From positions 1 through 17,227 of the forward strand of contig JAIKXO010000332.1 of the NCBI GenBank assembly GCA_024684065.1: a stretch of 17,227 nucleotides of DNA, read 5' to 3'. This stretch comes from Lachnospiraceae bacterium. GTDB taxonomy: Bacteria; Bacillota_A; Clostridia; Lachnospirales; Lachnospiraceae. A model generated the notes under the pieces. The model worked only from the letters and a program-made list of their open reading frames with translations, was not told the DNA's origin and ran no database searches. Shown here piece by piece: positions 7,744 to 15,970 of this stretch (positions are counted from its first letter, which is position 1; the number at the start of each line of letters is the position of its first letter). Both the position numbers and the translations under genes were made by a program.

Positions 7744-7939
7744 TATATGATATCAGGGTCAAAAGCCTGAGCCCACGGCAAGCCTGCTTGCCAGTAGGTG
7801 AAAGGCTTTATGACCCGCCGCAATATGAGCAAGAAGTGGGGAAGGGGCCACACGGATTGCGAATATTGGGGAGCGTGGTGGAAGTGCGAAGCACGGAACC
7901 ACGCTTGATATCACTTTTGGCCCCCACATCATTATAGTG
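7744..7939. repeat. Foldback intergenic element, copy C (inverted, shortened relative of copy A)
   Basis: The left end TATATGATATCA-GGGTCAAAAG and the right end, read on the other strand (TATAATGATGTG-GGGGCCAAAAG), form imperfect terminal inverted repeats. Internal hairpins are 7756-7768/7803-7816 (13 bp with one bulge) enclosing 7777-7782/7787-7792, and 7873-7879/7898-7904 enclosing 7884-7887/7891-7894. CAATAT (7821-7826) pairs with ATATTG (7863-7868). Read in reverse, 7856-7870 matches 3942-3956 of copy A at 14 of 15 bases, and 7821-7833 matches 4082-4094 at 12 of 13. So this is the same family with the central part replaced or deleted. It fills the gap after rex and ends five bases before the next gene's start codon. 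Confidence 0.82.
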
Positions 7940-7943
7940 TATC

Positions 7944-8573
7944 ATGTATTCAGAAGAAAAATTCCGGGAAGCCATAAAGGAAAAGAGAATACCGGTGCTT
8001 GTCCTTGACAATAAATGGCATAAGCTTTTCAAGAAGACCGGCACAACAGACGAGATCATAAAGCTGGAGGGAAAGCTTACCGAACTCTTAAAGAGGCAGG
8101 GAAAGCTTAACAGTGATGTCAAAGGGCTTAAAAAGATAAAAGCCGACCTCATGAATGATATCGTCGCCCATATGAATGACGGCGAGGAGAACGCTTCAAA
8201 CAAACAGGCAGCGGAGAAGAAGATCGCCGATAATAAAAGGCTTATTGACGAAGCAAATGAAAAGTTAGAGTCCTATGAGGACGAGATGATAGAGCTTCCG
8301 AAGGCGATAGACGAAGTGAACAGGGAGCTTATGATCAAAACAATGGATCTTTGCTATGAAAAGCTTGACGCAAACACGGATGAGATAGAAAAGATAGCTG
8401 ACTGGATACACAATGTCAGAATTGAGCTTAAGAAACAGCTGATCACAAAACAGGAGAAAGAGTTTTACAATTCGGAGCTGTATTCATTCATGCATGATAT
8501 TTTCGGGCCGGAGGTAATAGAGCTTTTTGACATGAGGTATGAACCGCAGATCAGAAAGCCGGAGCATAAATAG
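7944..8573 (+). CDS. Coiled-coil protein of unknown function
   Basis: I do not recognise the family. The product has 209 residues, is highly charged and has no signal peptide or membrane segment, so it is likely cytoplasmic. An N-terminal segment (1-35, ending VLVLDNKWHKLF) looks folded. Residues about 38-150 are dominated by Lys, Glu, Asp and Leu in heptad-like spacing (EGKLTELLKRQGKLNSDVKG, then KKIADNKRLIDEANEKLESY) and should form a long helical hairpin or coiled coil. A C-terminal part (about 155-209) contains ADWIHNVRIELKKQ and FGPEVIELFDMRY. The ATG at 7944 has no visible ribosome site and lies directly beyond the foldback element, so its start and expression signals are uncertain. A hairpin terminator follows, so it is probably monocistronic. 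Confidence 0.75.
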   Translation: MYSEEKFREAIKEKRIPVLVLDNKWHKLFKKTGTTDEIIKLEGKLTELLKRQGKLNSDVKGLKKIKADLMNDIVAHMNDGEENASNKQAAEKKIADNKRLIDEANEKLESYEDEMIELPKAIDEVNRELMIKTMDLCYEKLDANTDEIEKIADWIHNVRIELKKQLITKQEKEFYNSELYSFMHDIFGPEVIELFDMRYEPQIRKPEHK

Positions 8574-8588
8574 TCCAGGACATTATTG

Positions 8589-8633
8589 CCGAAAACATGT
8601 AAAAAACACATGTTTTCGGTCCCAAAAATTTTT
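8589..8633 (+). terminator. Hairpin terminator after the coiled-coil gene
   Basis: CCGAAAACATGT (8589-8600) and ACATGTTTTCGG (8608-8619) form a perfect 12-bp stem with a seven-base A-rich loop. CCCAAAAATTTTT follows, with five T residues at 8629-8633. The T-run starts nine bases after the stem, later than ideal, so efficiency is uncertain. Confidence 0.6.
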
Positions 8634-8637
8634 CGAT

Positions 8638-8649
8638 ACAAATATTTGT
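8638..8649. promoter_or_regulatory. 12-bp perfect palindrome before the NAD(P)H-hydrate repair gene
   Basis: ACAAATATTTGT is a perfect palindrome lying 23 bases upstream of the ATG at 8673. It is AT-rich and placed where an operator or promoter element could act. Its half-sites are the inverse of the TTGT...ACAA arrangement expected for Rex, so I do not call it a Rex box. Confidence 0.3.
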
Positions 8650-8672
8650 CAGGATAGGAACCGGGATAAGAA

Positions 8673-10181
8673 ATGAAGGCAGTACTTAATGCTCGGGAGA
8701 TGAGCAAGCTTGATGACACGACAATTAATTATTTCAGGGTTCCCTCAGAGGTACTTATGGAGAGAGCCGCCCTTTCCGTTGTCGCGGCAATGGAAGATGA
8801 GGGGATAGAGCTTTCCGATGCTCTTATCGTATGCGGGAGCGGCAATAACGGAGGGGACGGCTTTGCTGTCGCAAGGATCTTAGCCGAAAGAGATATAAGC
8901 TGCAGTGTATTATATACGGGGAAGAAGGATTACAGCACGATGTCCAGAGAGTCGAGGCTTGAGAAGGACATCTGCCTTAAATATGATGTCCCCGTGTATA
9001 ATGAGGATGGCTTTGACTGGTCGGAGGATGCTTCGCCGGTGATAATCGATGCCATGTTCGGGATCGGGCTGAACAGGCCCTTAGATGAGAAAAGCAGTTA
9101 TATCGTAAAAATGATAAATGAGGCAAGGGAAGAGGGCGCCTATGTGGTAAGCGTGGACATACCCTCCGGGATAGCCGCCGATACGGGAAAGGTTATGGGC
9201 GCTGCCGTAAAGGCCGATCTTACCGTAACCTTTGCCTATAAGAAGATCGGACACGTGCTCTATCCGGGGGCTGAATATACCGGAAAGCTTGTCCTTGCGG
9301 ATATCGGTATCACACAGAGAGCCTTTCTTCAGTCAAAGCCGGAATGCATCGCCATAGAGGAGAAAGACCTTCCGTGCATACAAAGGAAGCCCTATTCAAA
9401 CAAAGGGACTTACGGGAAAATCCTTATAGTCGCAGGCTCAAGGGATATCGGAGGCTGCGCGCTTCTTGCCGCAAGGGCGGCTTTTATGACCGGCGCGGGG
9501 ATGGTCAGGATCTATACGCATAAGGATAACAGGGATCTTATCCTCAACAGCTGTCCTGAGGCTATGGTGGACACCTACGATTATTTTTTTGAAGAAGATA
9601 AGCTTCTTAGTGCCATGGAATGGGCGGATGTGCTTGCGATAGGCCCCGGGATAACGAGAAACAGGCCTGCGGACCAGATGCTAGAATGTTTCATAAAAAA
9701 ATCCGAAAAACCTCTTATCGTCGATGCCGATGCGATATATCTGCTTAAGGATCATGAAGATTACCTTTTAAAGAATCATATAAGAAAAATAATAATAACT
9801 CCCCATATCATGGAAATGGCGGGATTTCTGGATGTGGAGAAAAATGTGATACTTGACGATATCGTGCATGCGGCAAGAAGCGCTTCGGACAGATTCGGGC
9901 TGATCTGCGTGCTTAAGGATGCAAGGACAGTGATCACGAGACCGTCGTCCGGTTACCGGATCAATTTAAGCGGAAATGACGGAATGGCAAGCGCCGGTAT
10001 GGGGGATACCCTCTTTGGGATCATAGCCGGACTTCTGGCTCAGGGAATGGACGCCTTTGAGGCTGCTTCCTTTGGGGCCTTTATACACGGTCACGCGGCG
10101 GATCTTGCTGTAAAGGAGACCGGAAAGAGCGGACTGACGGCAAGCGATGTGATATATCATCTGAAAGAATGCCTTGAATAG
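8673..10181 (+). CDS. nnr: Bifunctional NAD(P)H-hydrate epimerase / ADP-dependent NAD(P)H-hydrate dehydratase
   Basis: This repair enzyme restores damaged NADH and NADPH. The N-terminal half interconverts R- and S-hydrates and the C-terminal half dehydrates the S form using ADP. Length is 502 residues, normal for the fused form. The epimerase domain (about 1-215) shows CGSGNNGGDGFAVARIL (residues 54-70) and DIPSGIAADTG. The dehydratase domain (about 240-502) shows GTYGKILIVAGS, GAGMVRIYT, IGPGI, DADAIYLL, VLKDARTVIT and GNDGMASAGMGD, with the catalytic aspartate at 445. One deviation: the usual PHPGE-type motif after the IIT strand reads PHIMEM here (His378, Glu381), so Pro-Gly is replaced while the flanking His and Glu are kept. 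A weak GGGA ribosome site precedes the ATG. Alanine racemase follows after 54 bases, an arrangement seen in many bacteria. Confidence 0.95.
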   Translation: MKAVLNAREMSKLDDTTINYFRVPSEVLMERAALSVVAAMEDEGIELSDALIVCGSGNNGGDGFAVARILAERDISCSVLYTGKKDYSTMSRESRLEKDICLKYDVPVYNEDGFDWSEDASPVIIDAMFGIGLNRPLDEKSSYIVKMINEAREEGAYVVSVDIPSGIAADTGKVMGAAVKADLTVTFAYKKIGHVLYPGAEYTGKLVLADIGITQRAFLQSKPECIAIEEKDLPCIQRKPYSNKGTYGKILIVAGSRDIGGCALLAARAAFMTGAGMVRIYTHKDNRDLILNSCPEAMVDTYDYFFEEDKLLSAMEWADVLAIGPGITRNRPADQMLECFIKKSEKPLIVDADAIYLLKDHEDYLLKNHIRKIIITPHIMEMAGFLDVEKNVILDDIVHAARSASDRFGLICVLKDARTVITRPSSGYRINLSGNDGMASAGMGDTLFGIIAGLLAQGMDAFEAASFGAFIHGHAADLAVKETGKSGLTASDVIYHLKECLE

Positions 10182-10235
10182 AAATAAAGAAATACAGATA
10201 CTAAAACAGATTTCGGGAGAACAGACCAGACAATT

Positions 10236-11369
10236 ATGAGTAACAGAAGAGTCGTAGCGGAGATATCGCTTTCCACGATAAGAGAGAATATAATAAAGAT
10301 CCACGGGAAACTAAGGCCTGAGTCAAAGCTTATCGCCGTACTCAAGGCAAACGGTTACGGGCATGGGGCGATTCCTATAGCAAGGGCATTAAAGGATCTT
10401 GACTGCGTGGCCGGATTTGCCATGGCTACAGCCGAGGAGGCTTATGAGCTCAGGAACAATGGTATCTTAAAGCCGGTCCTTATCCTGGGATATTCTTATC
10501 CCGAGGACTATGAAAGGATGATCTTGGAAGGTATCAGGCCCGCGGTATTTAAACTTGAAACCGCAAAGCAGCTGAACGAGGCCGCAAAAAAGACAGGCAG
10601 GCCTGCAGACATTCACCTTAAGATAGATACGGGAATGTCAAGGATAGGGCTTGCCTGTGACAGTACAGGCGTATCTATCGCTCATGAGATAAGTAAACTC
10701 CCGAATATCAATATAGAAGGGATCTTCACTCATTTTTCCAGGGCTGACGAAAAAGATAAAAGCTTTGCATATGCTCAGCTTAAGGCCTTTGACAGCTTTT
10801 ATGAGGAGTGCGTTAAGCTTGGGATACAGATCAAATACAGGCACTGTGCCAATTCGGCGGCAATTCTTGAGATGCCTGAGACCGATACTGGACTTTCAAG
10901 AGCGGGCATTATAATTTACGGTCTGAATCCCTCCTCTGAAGTGGATATTTCAGGGATCGGTCTTTGCCCTGCAATGTCTTTGAAAAGCTCGATAGTTTAT
11001 ATCAAAAAGCTTAAAGCCGGCGCCTGTATCAGTTATGGCGGGACCTTTAAGACAACGAAAGAGACAACCGTAGCCACTGTCCCTGTCGGATATGCGGACG
11101 GTTATCCCAGGACTCTTTCAAATAAGGGCTATGTGCTTATACACGGCAAAAAAGCTCCCATACTCGGCAGAGTGTGCATGGATCAGATGATGGTTGACAT
11201 TACGGATATTCCCGGAGTAAGGGAATATGAAGAGGTTGTCCTTCTGGGAGAACAGGGTGGAGAGAAGATCACCGCGGAGGAACTGGGGGAGCTATCCGGC
11301 CGGTTTAACTATGAGCTCGTATGCGACATTTCCGAAAGAGTGCCGAGAGTGTATACAGGGCTTGTATGA
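10236..11369 (+). CDS. alr: Alanine racemase
   Basis: This PLP enzyme converts L-alanine to D-alanine for peptidoglycan synthesis. It has 377 residues, the usual length. The PLP-binding lysine is Lys37 in AVLKANGYGHG, and the catalytic tyrosine of the other subunit is Tyr267 in ISYGGTF. Other family landmarks are KIDTGMSRIG, GIFTHFSRAD, HCANSAAIL, SRAGIIIYGLNP, VPVGYADGYPR and GRVCMDQMMVDIT. The fold is an N-terminal TIM barrel (about 1-240) followed by a beta domain. It lies 54 bases after the hydrate repair gene with no terminator between, so co-transcription is likely. The only purine-rich site (GGGAGA, 10215-10220) is about 15 bases before the ATG, further than ideal. Confidence 0.96.
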   Translation: MSNRRVVAEISLSTIRENIIKIHGKLRPESKLIAVLKANGYGHGAIPIARALKDLDCVAGFAMATAEEAYELRNNGILKPVLILGYSYPEDYERMILEGIRPAVFKLETAKQLNEAAKKTGRPADIHLKIDTGMSRIGLACDSTGVSIAHEISKLPNINIEGIFTHFSRADEKDKSFAYAQLKAFDSFYEECVKLGIQIKYRHCANSAAILEMPETDTGLSRAGIIIYGLNPSSEVDISGIGLCPAMSLKSSIVYIKKLKAGACISYGGTFKTTKETTVATVPVGYADGYPRTLSNKGYVLIHGKKAPILGRVCMDQMMVDITDIPGVREYEEVVLLGEQGGEKITAEELGELSGRFNYELVCDISERVPRVYTGLV

Positions 11370-11490
11370 ACAGCTAAATGATGGTATTATTTTTACAGCT
11401 GTGAAGGACAGTGCATAGATCTGTAAAATATGGGTCGTAAGGCTTTCTTTCGGGGGTTGTATTTTGCGGATTTATATCGTATCGGTCAGA

Positions 11491-11496
11491 TATAAT
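11491..11496 (+). promoter_or_regulatory. Possible -10 element of the yebC promoter
   Basis: A perfect TATAAT lies 65 bases before the yebC start. The nearest TTG-type -35 (TTGCGG, 11464-11469) is 21 bases away, too far for a standard sigma-A promoter, so this is only a candidate. The gap of nearly 200 bases after alr shows no strong terminator. Confidence 0.4.
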
Positions 11497-11561
11497 TCAA
11501 AATGATCTGTTCTATGTCTGTCCGGAATGTTTTTCAGATCATATATTCAGAGAGGTGTGTT

Positions 11562-12290
11562 ATGTCAGGGCATTCTAAATTTGCGAATATCAAGCATAAG
11601 AAGGAGAAAAACGACGCGGCAAAGGGTAAGATATTCACGATCATAGGCCGCGAGATAGCGGTTGCCGTAAAGGAGGGCGGGCCGGATCCGAGCAACAACT
11701 TTAAGCTCCAGGCTGTGATCCAGAAGGCAAAGGCCAATAATATGCCTAACGATACCATAGAAAGAGGAATAAAGAAGGCGGCCGGGGATGCCGGAAACGT
11801 AAACTATGAGTATGTTTCCTATGAAGGCTACGGGCCTAACGGCATTGCCATAATCGTAGATGCCCTTACCGACAACAAGAACAGGACAGCCGCAAATGTC
11901 CGTTCGGCTTTTACAAAGGGCAATGGTAATATCGGAAACCAGGGCTGTGTTTCATATATGTTTGACAAAAAAGGCCAGATCATCATCGATAAGGAGGAAA
12001 CAGAGATGGATCCGGATGAGCTGATGATGATGGCTCTGGATGCAGGGGCAGATGATTTTTCAGAAGAAGAGGACAGCTATGAGATCCTTACGGGAGAGGA
12101 CGAATTTGAGGCGGTGAGGCTTGCACTTGAGAATGCCGGCATCCCGATGTTATCCGCCGAAGTTACAATGATACCCCAGAATTACGTGACGCTCACCGAT
12201 GAGGGAGCGATCAAGAGTATACAGCGTACGCTTGATCTGCTTGACGAGGATGATGATGTCCAGGCTGTATATCATAACTGGGAGGAGTAG
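11562..12290 (+). CDS. yebC: YebC/PmpR-family transcriptional or translational regulator
   Basis: This widespread cytoplasmic protein family includes DNA-binding regulators (PmpR type) and, in recent work, factors acting on ribosomes at difficult peptide stretches; which applies here is not visible. The product has 242 residues, standard length, starting [20 protein letters not shown]. Landmarks are [60 protein letters not shown] and, near the end, MIPQNYVTL. The start at 11562 is supported by GAGGTG (11552-11557) and the family's N-terminus; an in-frame ATG at 11502 would add 20 unrelated residues. The next gene begins 12 bases after the stop, so the two are probably one operon. Confidence 0.95.
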   Translation: MSGHSKFANIKHKKEKNDAAKGKIFTIIGREIAVAVKEGGPDPSNNFKLQAVIQKAKANNMPNDTIERGIKKAAGDAGNVNYEYVSYEGYGPNGIAIIVDALTDNKNRTAANVRSAFTKGNGNIGNQGCVSYMFDKKGQIIIDKEETEMDPDELMMMALDAGADDFSEEEDSYEILTGEDEFEAVRLALENAGIPMLSAEVTMIPQNYVTLTDEGAIKSIQRTLDLLDEDDDVQAVYHNWEE

Positions 12291-12302
12291 ATAAGGCTTT
12301 AA

Positions 12303-14504
12303 ATGCATCAGAAAGGCGGCAGGGCGGCGATAGCGATCGGGATCATTACCTTGATCGTACTTGTCTTTATCCTGTTTTCTACTATTTATAATCAGATAAT
12401 CGCACAGAACGAAGGATTCTTCTATATACTGATCTTTGGAGGAATCCTTGTTTTGGTGTTTGTACTGATGAGCCTTATCACCAAGCTTATTGCCATTTCG
12501 CCGCAGGGTGCTTCGTCTATTGGCTATACGATCATCGAGATCGTACTCATGATCGCGATCGGTTTTTTTTTCCTGTACAAAAGGTTTTCACTGGTAAACT
12601 CTCTGCCGCCTGACGACGCGCTTTTTTTCAGGGTCGCTTCATTTCTGACGGAGGGGACTTTAAAGGGAAGCCTTGATGTTGTCACCAAATCTCTCATCAA
12701 TCCTACCGATTACGCTTATGCGATCCTTCTAGCCATAGTTTTTAAATTCACTTCCGTTAATCCCGGGGCAGTGGTATATCTGAATGCAGCCCTTCTTATA
12801 ATGATCGCGGTATTTGCTGCACATACGGCGCAGGCAGTGGGAGGAAGGATATGCGGATTTATCGCCTTTGCGGTTACACTGTTCATTCCTTCACAGTCAT
12901 ATGTGGTTTACTCATATAATTCCGTTCTTTTTTTCACAATGACGGTATTATTATCGTTCGATCTGTATGTTCATATTTATCTGGCGGAAGAGCCGGGAAG
13001 AGTGAGGCGGATACTCCTTGACGGATTGCTTGCCGTTTCCGGTGCCGTAATGCTTGCCACAGAGCCTGCGTCCGTTATTTTCGTCATTTTGATGATACTG
13101 CATTACCTTATTTTTTCCAGGGACAGTATAAAGGCTTTTTTCATTACATTTTCCGTATTCCTGCTGGTTTTTTTCATACTTCTTGCTATAAAGAGCGCTG
13201 TTTTAGGGGTGCCATTTTCCGAGGTTTTCAGGTATTTCGGGATGAGATTTCGGTTTGCGTCGGATTTAGAGACCGGAACAAAATATGAATTATCAGAGGT
13301 ATACGAAAATTTTCAAAACAGCATAAGCAATCAGAATAAAAGCATAACAGATAATTATATTTTCCTCTTCGATATACAGGGCGGAGGGGTTTCTCCCCTT
13401 CAGGCATCCTGGCTTCAGCTTTCATCGAGCCTTTTTTACATGTTTGCGCTGGTGCTTTCGATAAGCTGCGTTGTTTTTCTTTTTAAGAATAAAAGCAATA
13501 AAGCCATACCATCCATGCTTATGACGACCGGAGTGCCTTTTGTCGCATTTATAAAGGCAATGCCGGACGGAGACAGTTTTTATATTTTCGAGCTCCTTAT
13601 AATCCTTGCCTGCGCCGGGCTCTCTTATATGTATGAGAACCAGCATCCCGAGGCCTTTGTTGAGGAAGATATATGGTCTGTCGAAAAGAAGGAGGAGGAA
13701 GAAGAGGAAGAGGAAGAGCTTTCGGAGGAAGAGAAGGAGGAACAGCTGCGCAGGGCAAGGGCGCTTATATTTATAGGCGAGGATGACGACCTTTATAAAG
13801 AGATAAAGAAAGAGGAAGAGGAGCAGAAGAAGGAAGGCGCCGGTAAGAATAAGGAAGTAAAGAAAAAAGGCGCTGCCGATAAGAAACAGGCTGACAAGTC
13901 TGCTGATGCGGAGAACGAAGAAGATAAAGAGGCCGGAAAAGATACAGATACCGCAAAAGATAAAGATGCAGACGATAAAGAAAAGACCGGGAAACCGGTA
14001 AAGAAAAAAGACAAGGCTGAAAAGACCGGCAAAAAATCCGAAGAGAAATCTAAAGAGAAATCCGAAGAGGAATCTGAAAAGAAGCCTGATAAGAAATCCG
14101 AAAAGAAATCCGATAAGAAGCAGGATAAGTCCGCAAAGCCGGGACTTTCAGCGAAATATGACGATTTCGATGACTATGGTGATTATGATGACTTTAATGA
14201 TGATGACTTTAATGATGATTATGATGATTATGACGGTCCAAAAGACAAATCCGCAAAAAACAAAGGCTCTGAGGATAAGGCCGGGAAAGATAACGATAAG
14301 GATAAGTCTGTGAATAAAAAGGCTTCCGGTAAGGATAAGAAAAAGCCGAAGAAAGGCGAGCCGCTTGAAAATCCTGTACCGATGCCCAAAAAACATACTG
14401 CAAAAAGCCTGGATTTTGATGATGAAAGCTTTGATGATATGGACGACGATATGGATGGCGATGATGATTTCTCAGACGACGACTATGATGACAGCTGGGA
14501 CTGA
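12303..14504 (+). CDS. Polytopic membrane protein, GT-C glycosyltransferase-like, with long charged tail
   Basis: The product has 733 residues. Residues 1-445 carry about 11-13 membrane segments, including 7-29, 39-63, 72-92, about 133-150, 157-180, 204-226, 279-304, 375-397 and 428-443. The first large outside loop has LPPDDALFFRVAS with Asp104-Asp105. An acidic pair in that loop, followed by many membrane spans, is typical of GT-C lipid-linked sugar transferases (PMT/ArnT type). The resemblance is structural only and no specific family is proven. From about residue 448 the tail changes completely: an acidic Glu run, then Lys/Glu/Asp/Ala low complexity to about 615, then Asp/Tyr/Phe-rich blocks (618-645), a Lys-rich block, the less repetitive ENPVPMPKKHTAKSLDFDD, and a final acidic stretch ending SWD. 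This part should be disordered. AAGG (12293-12296) is the ribosome site, and the gene is coupled to yebC. A terminator follows. Confidence 0.8.
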   Translation: MHQKGGRAAIAIGIITLIVLVFILFSTIYNQIIAQNEGFFYILIFGGILVLVFVLMSLITKLIAISPQGASSIGYTIIEIVLMIAIGFFFLYKRFSLVNSLPPDDALFFRVASFLTEGTLKGSLDVVTKSLINPTDYAYAILLAIVFKFTSVNPGAVVYLNAALLIMIAVFAAHTAQAVGGRICGFIAFAVTLFIPSQSYVVYSYNSVLFFTMTVLLSFDLYVHIYLAEEPGRVRRILLDGLLAVSGAVMLATEPASVIFVILMILHYLIFSRDSIKAFFITFSVFLLVFFILLAIKSAVLGVPFSEVFRYFGMRFRFASDLETGTKYELSEVYENFQNSISNQNKSITDNYIFLFDIQGGGVSPLQASWLQLSSSLFYMFALVLSISCVVFLFKNKSNKAIPSMLMTTGVPFVAFIKAMPDGDSFYIFELLIILACAGLSYMYENQHPEAFVEEDIWSVEKKEEEEEEEEELSEEEKEEQLRRARALIFIGEDDDLYKEIKKEEEEQKKEGAGKNKEVKKKGAADKKQADKSADAENEEDKEAGKDTDTAKDKDADDKEKTGKPVKKKDKAEKTGKKSEEKSKEKSEEESEKKPDKKSEKKSDKKQDKSAKPGLSAKYDDFDDYGDYDDFNDDDFNDDYDDYDGPKDKSAKNKGSEDKAGKDNDKDKSVNKKASGKDKKKPKKGEPLENPVPMPKKHTAKSLDFDDESFDDMDDDMDGDDDFSDDDYDDSWD

Positions 14505-14536
14505 CAGGCTGTTTATGGGAAAAGGCGCTATGGAAG

Positions 14537-14560
14537 GACCGGTTGAGCCGGTCTTTTCTT
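14537..14560 (+). terminator. Intrinsic terminator of the yebC/membrane-protein operon
   Basis: GACCGG (14537-14542), loop TTGAG, CCGGTC (14548-14553) and then TTTTCTT. It is GC-rich with an immediate T-run, as expected for a rho-independent terminator on the + strand. It ends at the stop codon of the convergent response-regulator gene. Read on the other strand there is no T-run after the stem, so it should act mainly in one direction. Confidence 0.8.
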
Positions 14561-15875
14561 ATACAGTGCTCCTTAGCAGATCTATCTCATAGTCCGCCCT
14601 GCAGAACCTTGAAGCATCTGACGAATCCCATTTTTTAAGTATCCTGTCAGTTACGATCTCAAGGTTTGAAGCCGTGATCTCAAGGAGCAGCACCATAAAC
14701 TGGTTCCTGCCGCTTTGGGTGATGATATCGCTCTGTCTGAGACTGGAACGCAGGACTTCGAGAAATTCATCTGTGGGGAGCGCATGGTCATCAAAAGATC
14801 CTTCCGTTTTCAGGGAGAAAAGCAATATCCATACGGTTCTGTCATAGTTTGCGTTTACCCGGCATAAAAACCTGAATATAAGCCTGAAATCCTCCATGGA
14901 TAGGACAAACCCGCCTTTTGGGCGGTTACGCTCACTTAATACAGCAACATGGCTTTCGATGCTTGAAGATGAAACGGACATGTCCCCTTTTTCGTTATCC
15001 CTGTCCCTGTACAGATTATAGCCATGTTTGCCGCTCTTTTTAACGACATAAAGAGCCCGGTCGGCTTTTTTAAAGAGAGTTGGATAATCACTGCCTTCAT
15101 CAGGCGCAAAGACACAGCCTATGGAGGCCCCTAAGGGAATGTTCATGTCCTTTCCCATTATCATCCTTGCGGCCGAAAGGAGCTGCTCATTGATCGAGGC
15201 CGTCTTTTCCGCGATCACTGATTCATCGTATATATTCTGGCAGAAAGCGATGAATTCATCCCCGCCTATCCTTCCTATGATATCATTATGTCTTACGGCT
15301 GAACGCAGGATGTCCGCAAAGTCTGCTAAAAGCTTATCCCCCGCGGCATGGCCATAGAGATCGTTGACCAGCTTAAAGCTGTCTAAGTCTATCATCATTA
15401 AGACGCCCTGGGTGCTTTTGCACAAGAAGCCGATCTCTTCGGCAGAGGAGGCTTTATTTAAGAGCCCTGTCAGCCGGTCGGTCGAAGCGGCGTTTTTTAA
15501 GTGTGCAAGCTTTTCAACGGTCTTAAGTATATTGTCTATCCTTCTCAGCAAAACATCTGCACGGAAGGGCTTACGTATGAAGTCCATGGCTCCGTTTTCA
15601 AAGCCCCTGCTTTCCGTTTCGTCATCCCGGTCGGCGGTCATGAACATGAAAGGTATATTTTCATCATATTTATCCTGGAGAATACGTTTCAGTTCCAGTC
15701 CGGTGATCCCCGGCATCCTCAGATCCGAAAGCACCATATCCGGGCGCTCTCTTTCATAGACCTCTATGGCTTCTTCTCCGGAGGAAACGGCATACGTCTG
15801 ATATGATGTGGAAAGGATATGATCTGTCATCATCAGGGATATCTGTTCATCATCAACAATCATAATCTTCTTCAT
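14559..15875 (-). CDS. Response regulator with GGDEF diguanylate cyclase and a degenerate second GGDEF-like domain
   Basis: This 438-residue cytoplasmic signalling protein probably makes cyclic-di-GMP when phosphorylated. The receiver domain (1-120) has the acidic pair DD at 8-9, phospho-acceptor Asp51 in LSDLRMP, Thr80 and Lys102 in RKPF. The cyclase domain (about 130-298) has DRLTGLLNK, MIDLDSFKLVNDLYGHAAGD and an intact GGDEF at 204-208. RHND at 195-198 sits at the spacing of the product-inhibition I-site. The C-terminal 140 residues contain a segment (FLEVLRSSLRQSDIITQSGRNQFMVLL) that follows the pattern before and across a GGDEF motif, but with SGRNQF in its place. It is therefore probably a degenerate cyclase-fold domain without activity. 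The ribosome site AAGGGA is seven bases upstream of the ATG. The gene converges on the membrane-protein gene and diverges from the PAS gene. No partner histidine kinase is in view. Confidence 0.93.
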   Translation of the reverse strand: MKKIMIVDDEQISLMMTDHILSTSYQTYAVSSGEEAIEVYERERPDMVLSDLRMPGITGLELKRILQDKYDENIPFMFMTADRDDETESRGFENGAMDFIRKPFRADVLLRRIDNILKTVEKLAHLKNAASTDRLTGLLNKASSAEEIGFLCKSTQGVLMMIDLDSFKLVNDLYGHAAGDKLLADFADILRSAVRHNDIIGRIGGDEFIAFCQNIYDESVIAEKTASINEQLLSAARMIMGKDMNIPLGASIGCVFAPDEGSDYPTLFKKADRALYVVKKSGKHGYNLYRDRDNEKGDMSVSSSSIESHVAVLSERNRPKGGFVLSMEDFRLIFRFLCRVNANYDRTVWILLFSLKTEGSFDDHALPTDEFLEVLRSSLRQSDIITQSGRNQFMVLLLEITASNLEIVTDRILKKWDSSDASRFCRADYEIDLLRSTV

Positions 15876-15915
15876 TTTTTATTCCCTTTCGGAGCGGATA
15901 AAAAGACGGTGGTCA

Positions 15916-15945
15916 TGTATAAACAGAATGTTGTGCCAATGTAAA
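15916..15945 (-). promoter_or_regulatory. Probable promoter of the response regulator gene
   Basis: On the - strand TTTACA (15945-15940) and TATACA (15921-15916) are separated by 18 bases, matching four to five of six consensus positions each. Transcription would begin about 35-40 bases before the ATG at 15875. Confidence 0.55.
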
Positions 15946-15970
15946 AACAGTGTACCATAATCCGGCAGAT

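Noticed and set aside
7744..7939. Riboswitch leader for the downstream coiled-coil gene
   Set aside because: The structure belongs to a repeat family found elsewhere in the window in the other orientation, and no known aptamer motif is seen.
11370..11402. ACAGCT...AGCTGT as a terminator after alr
   Set aside because: Only six pairs around a 21-base loop with no T-run after the stem.
13771..14403. Several - strand open frames rich in Ser/Leu/Phe or Ile opposite the charged tail
   Set aside because: They mirror GAA/AAG/GAT repeats on the + strand; low-complexity composition explains their length.
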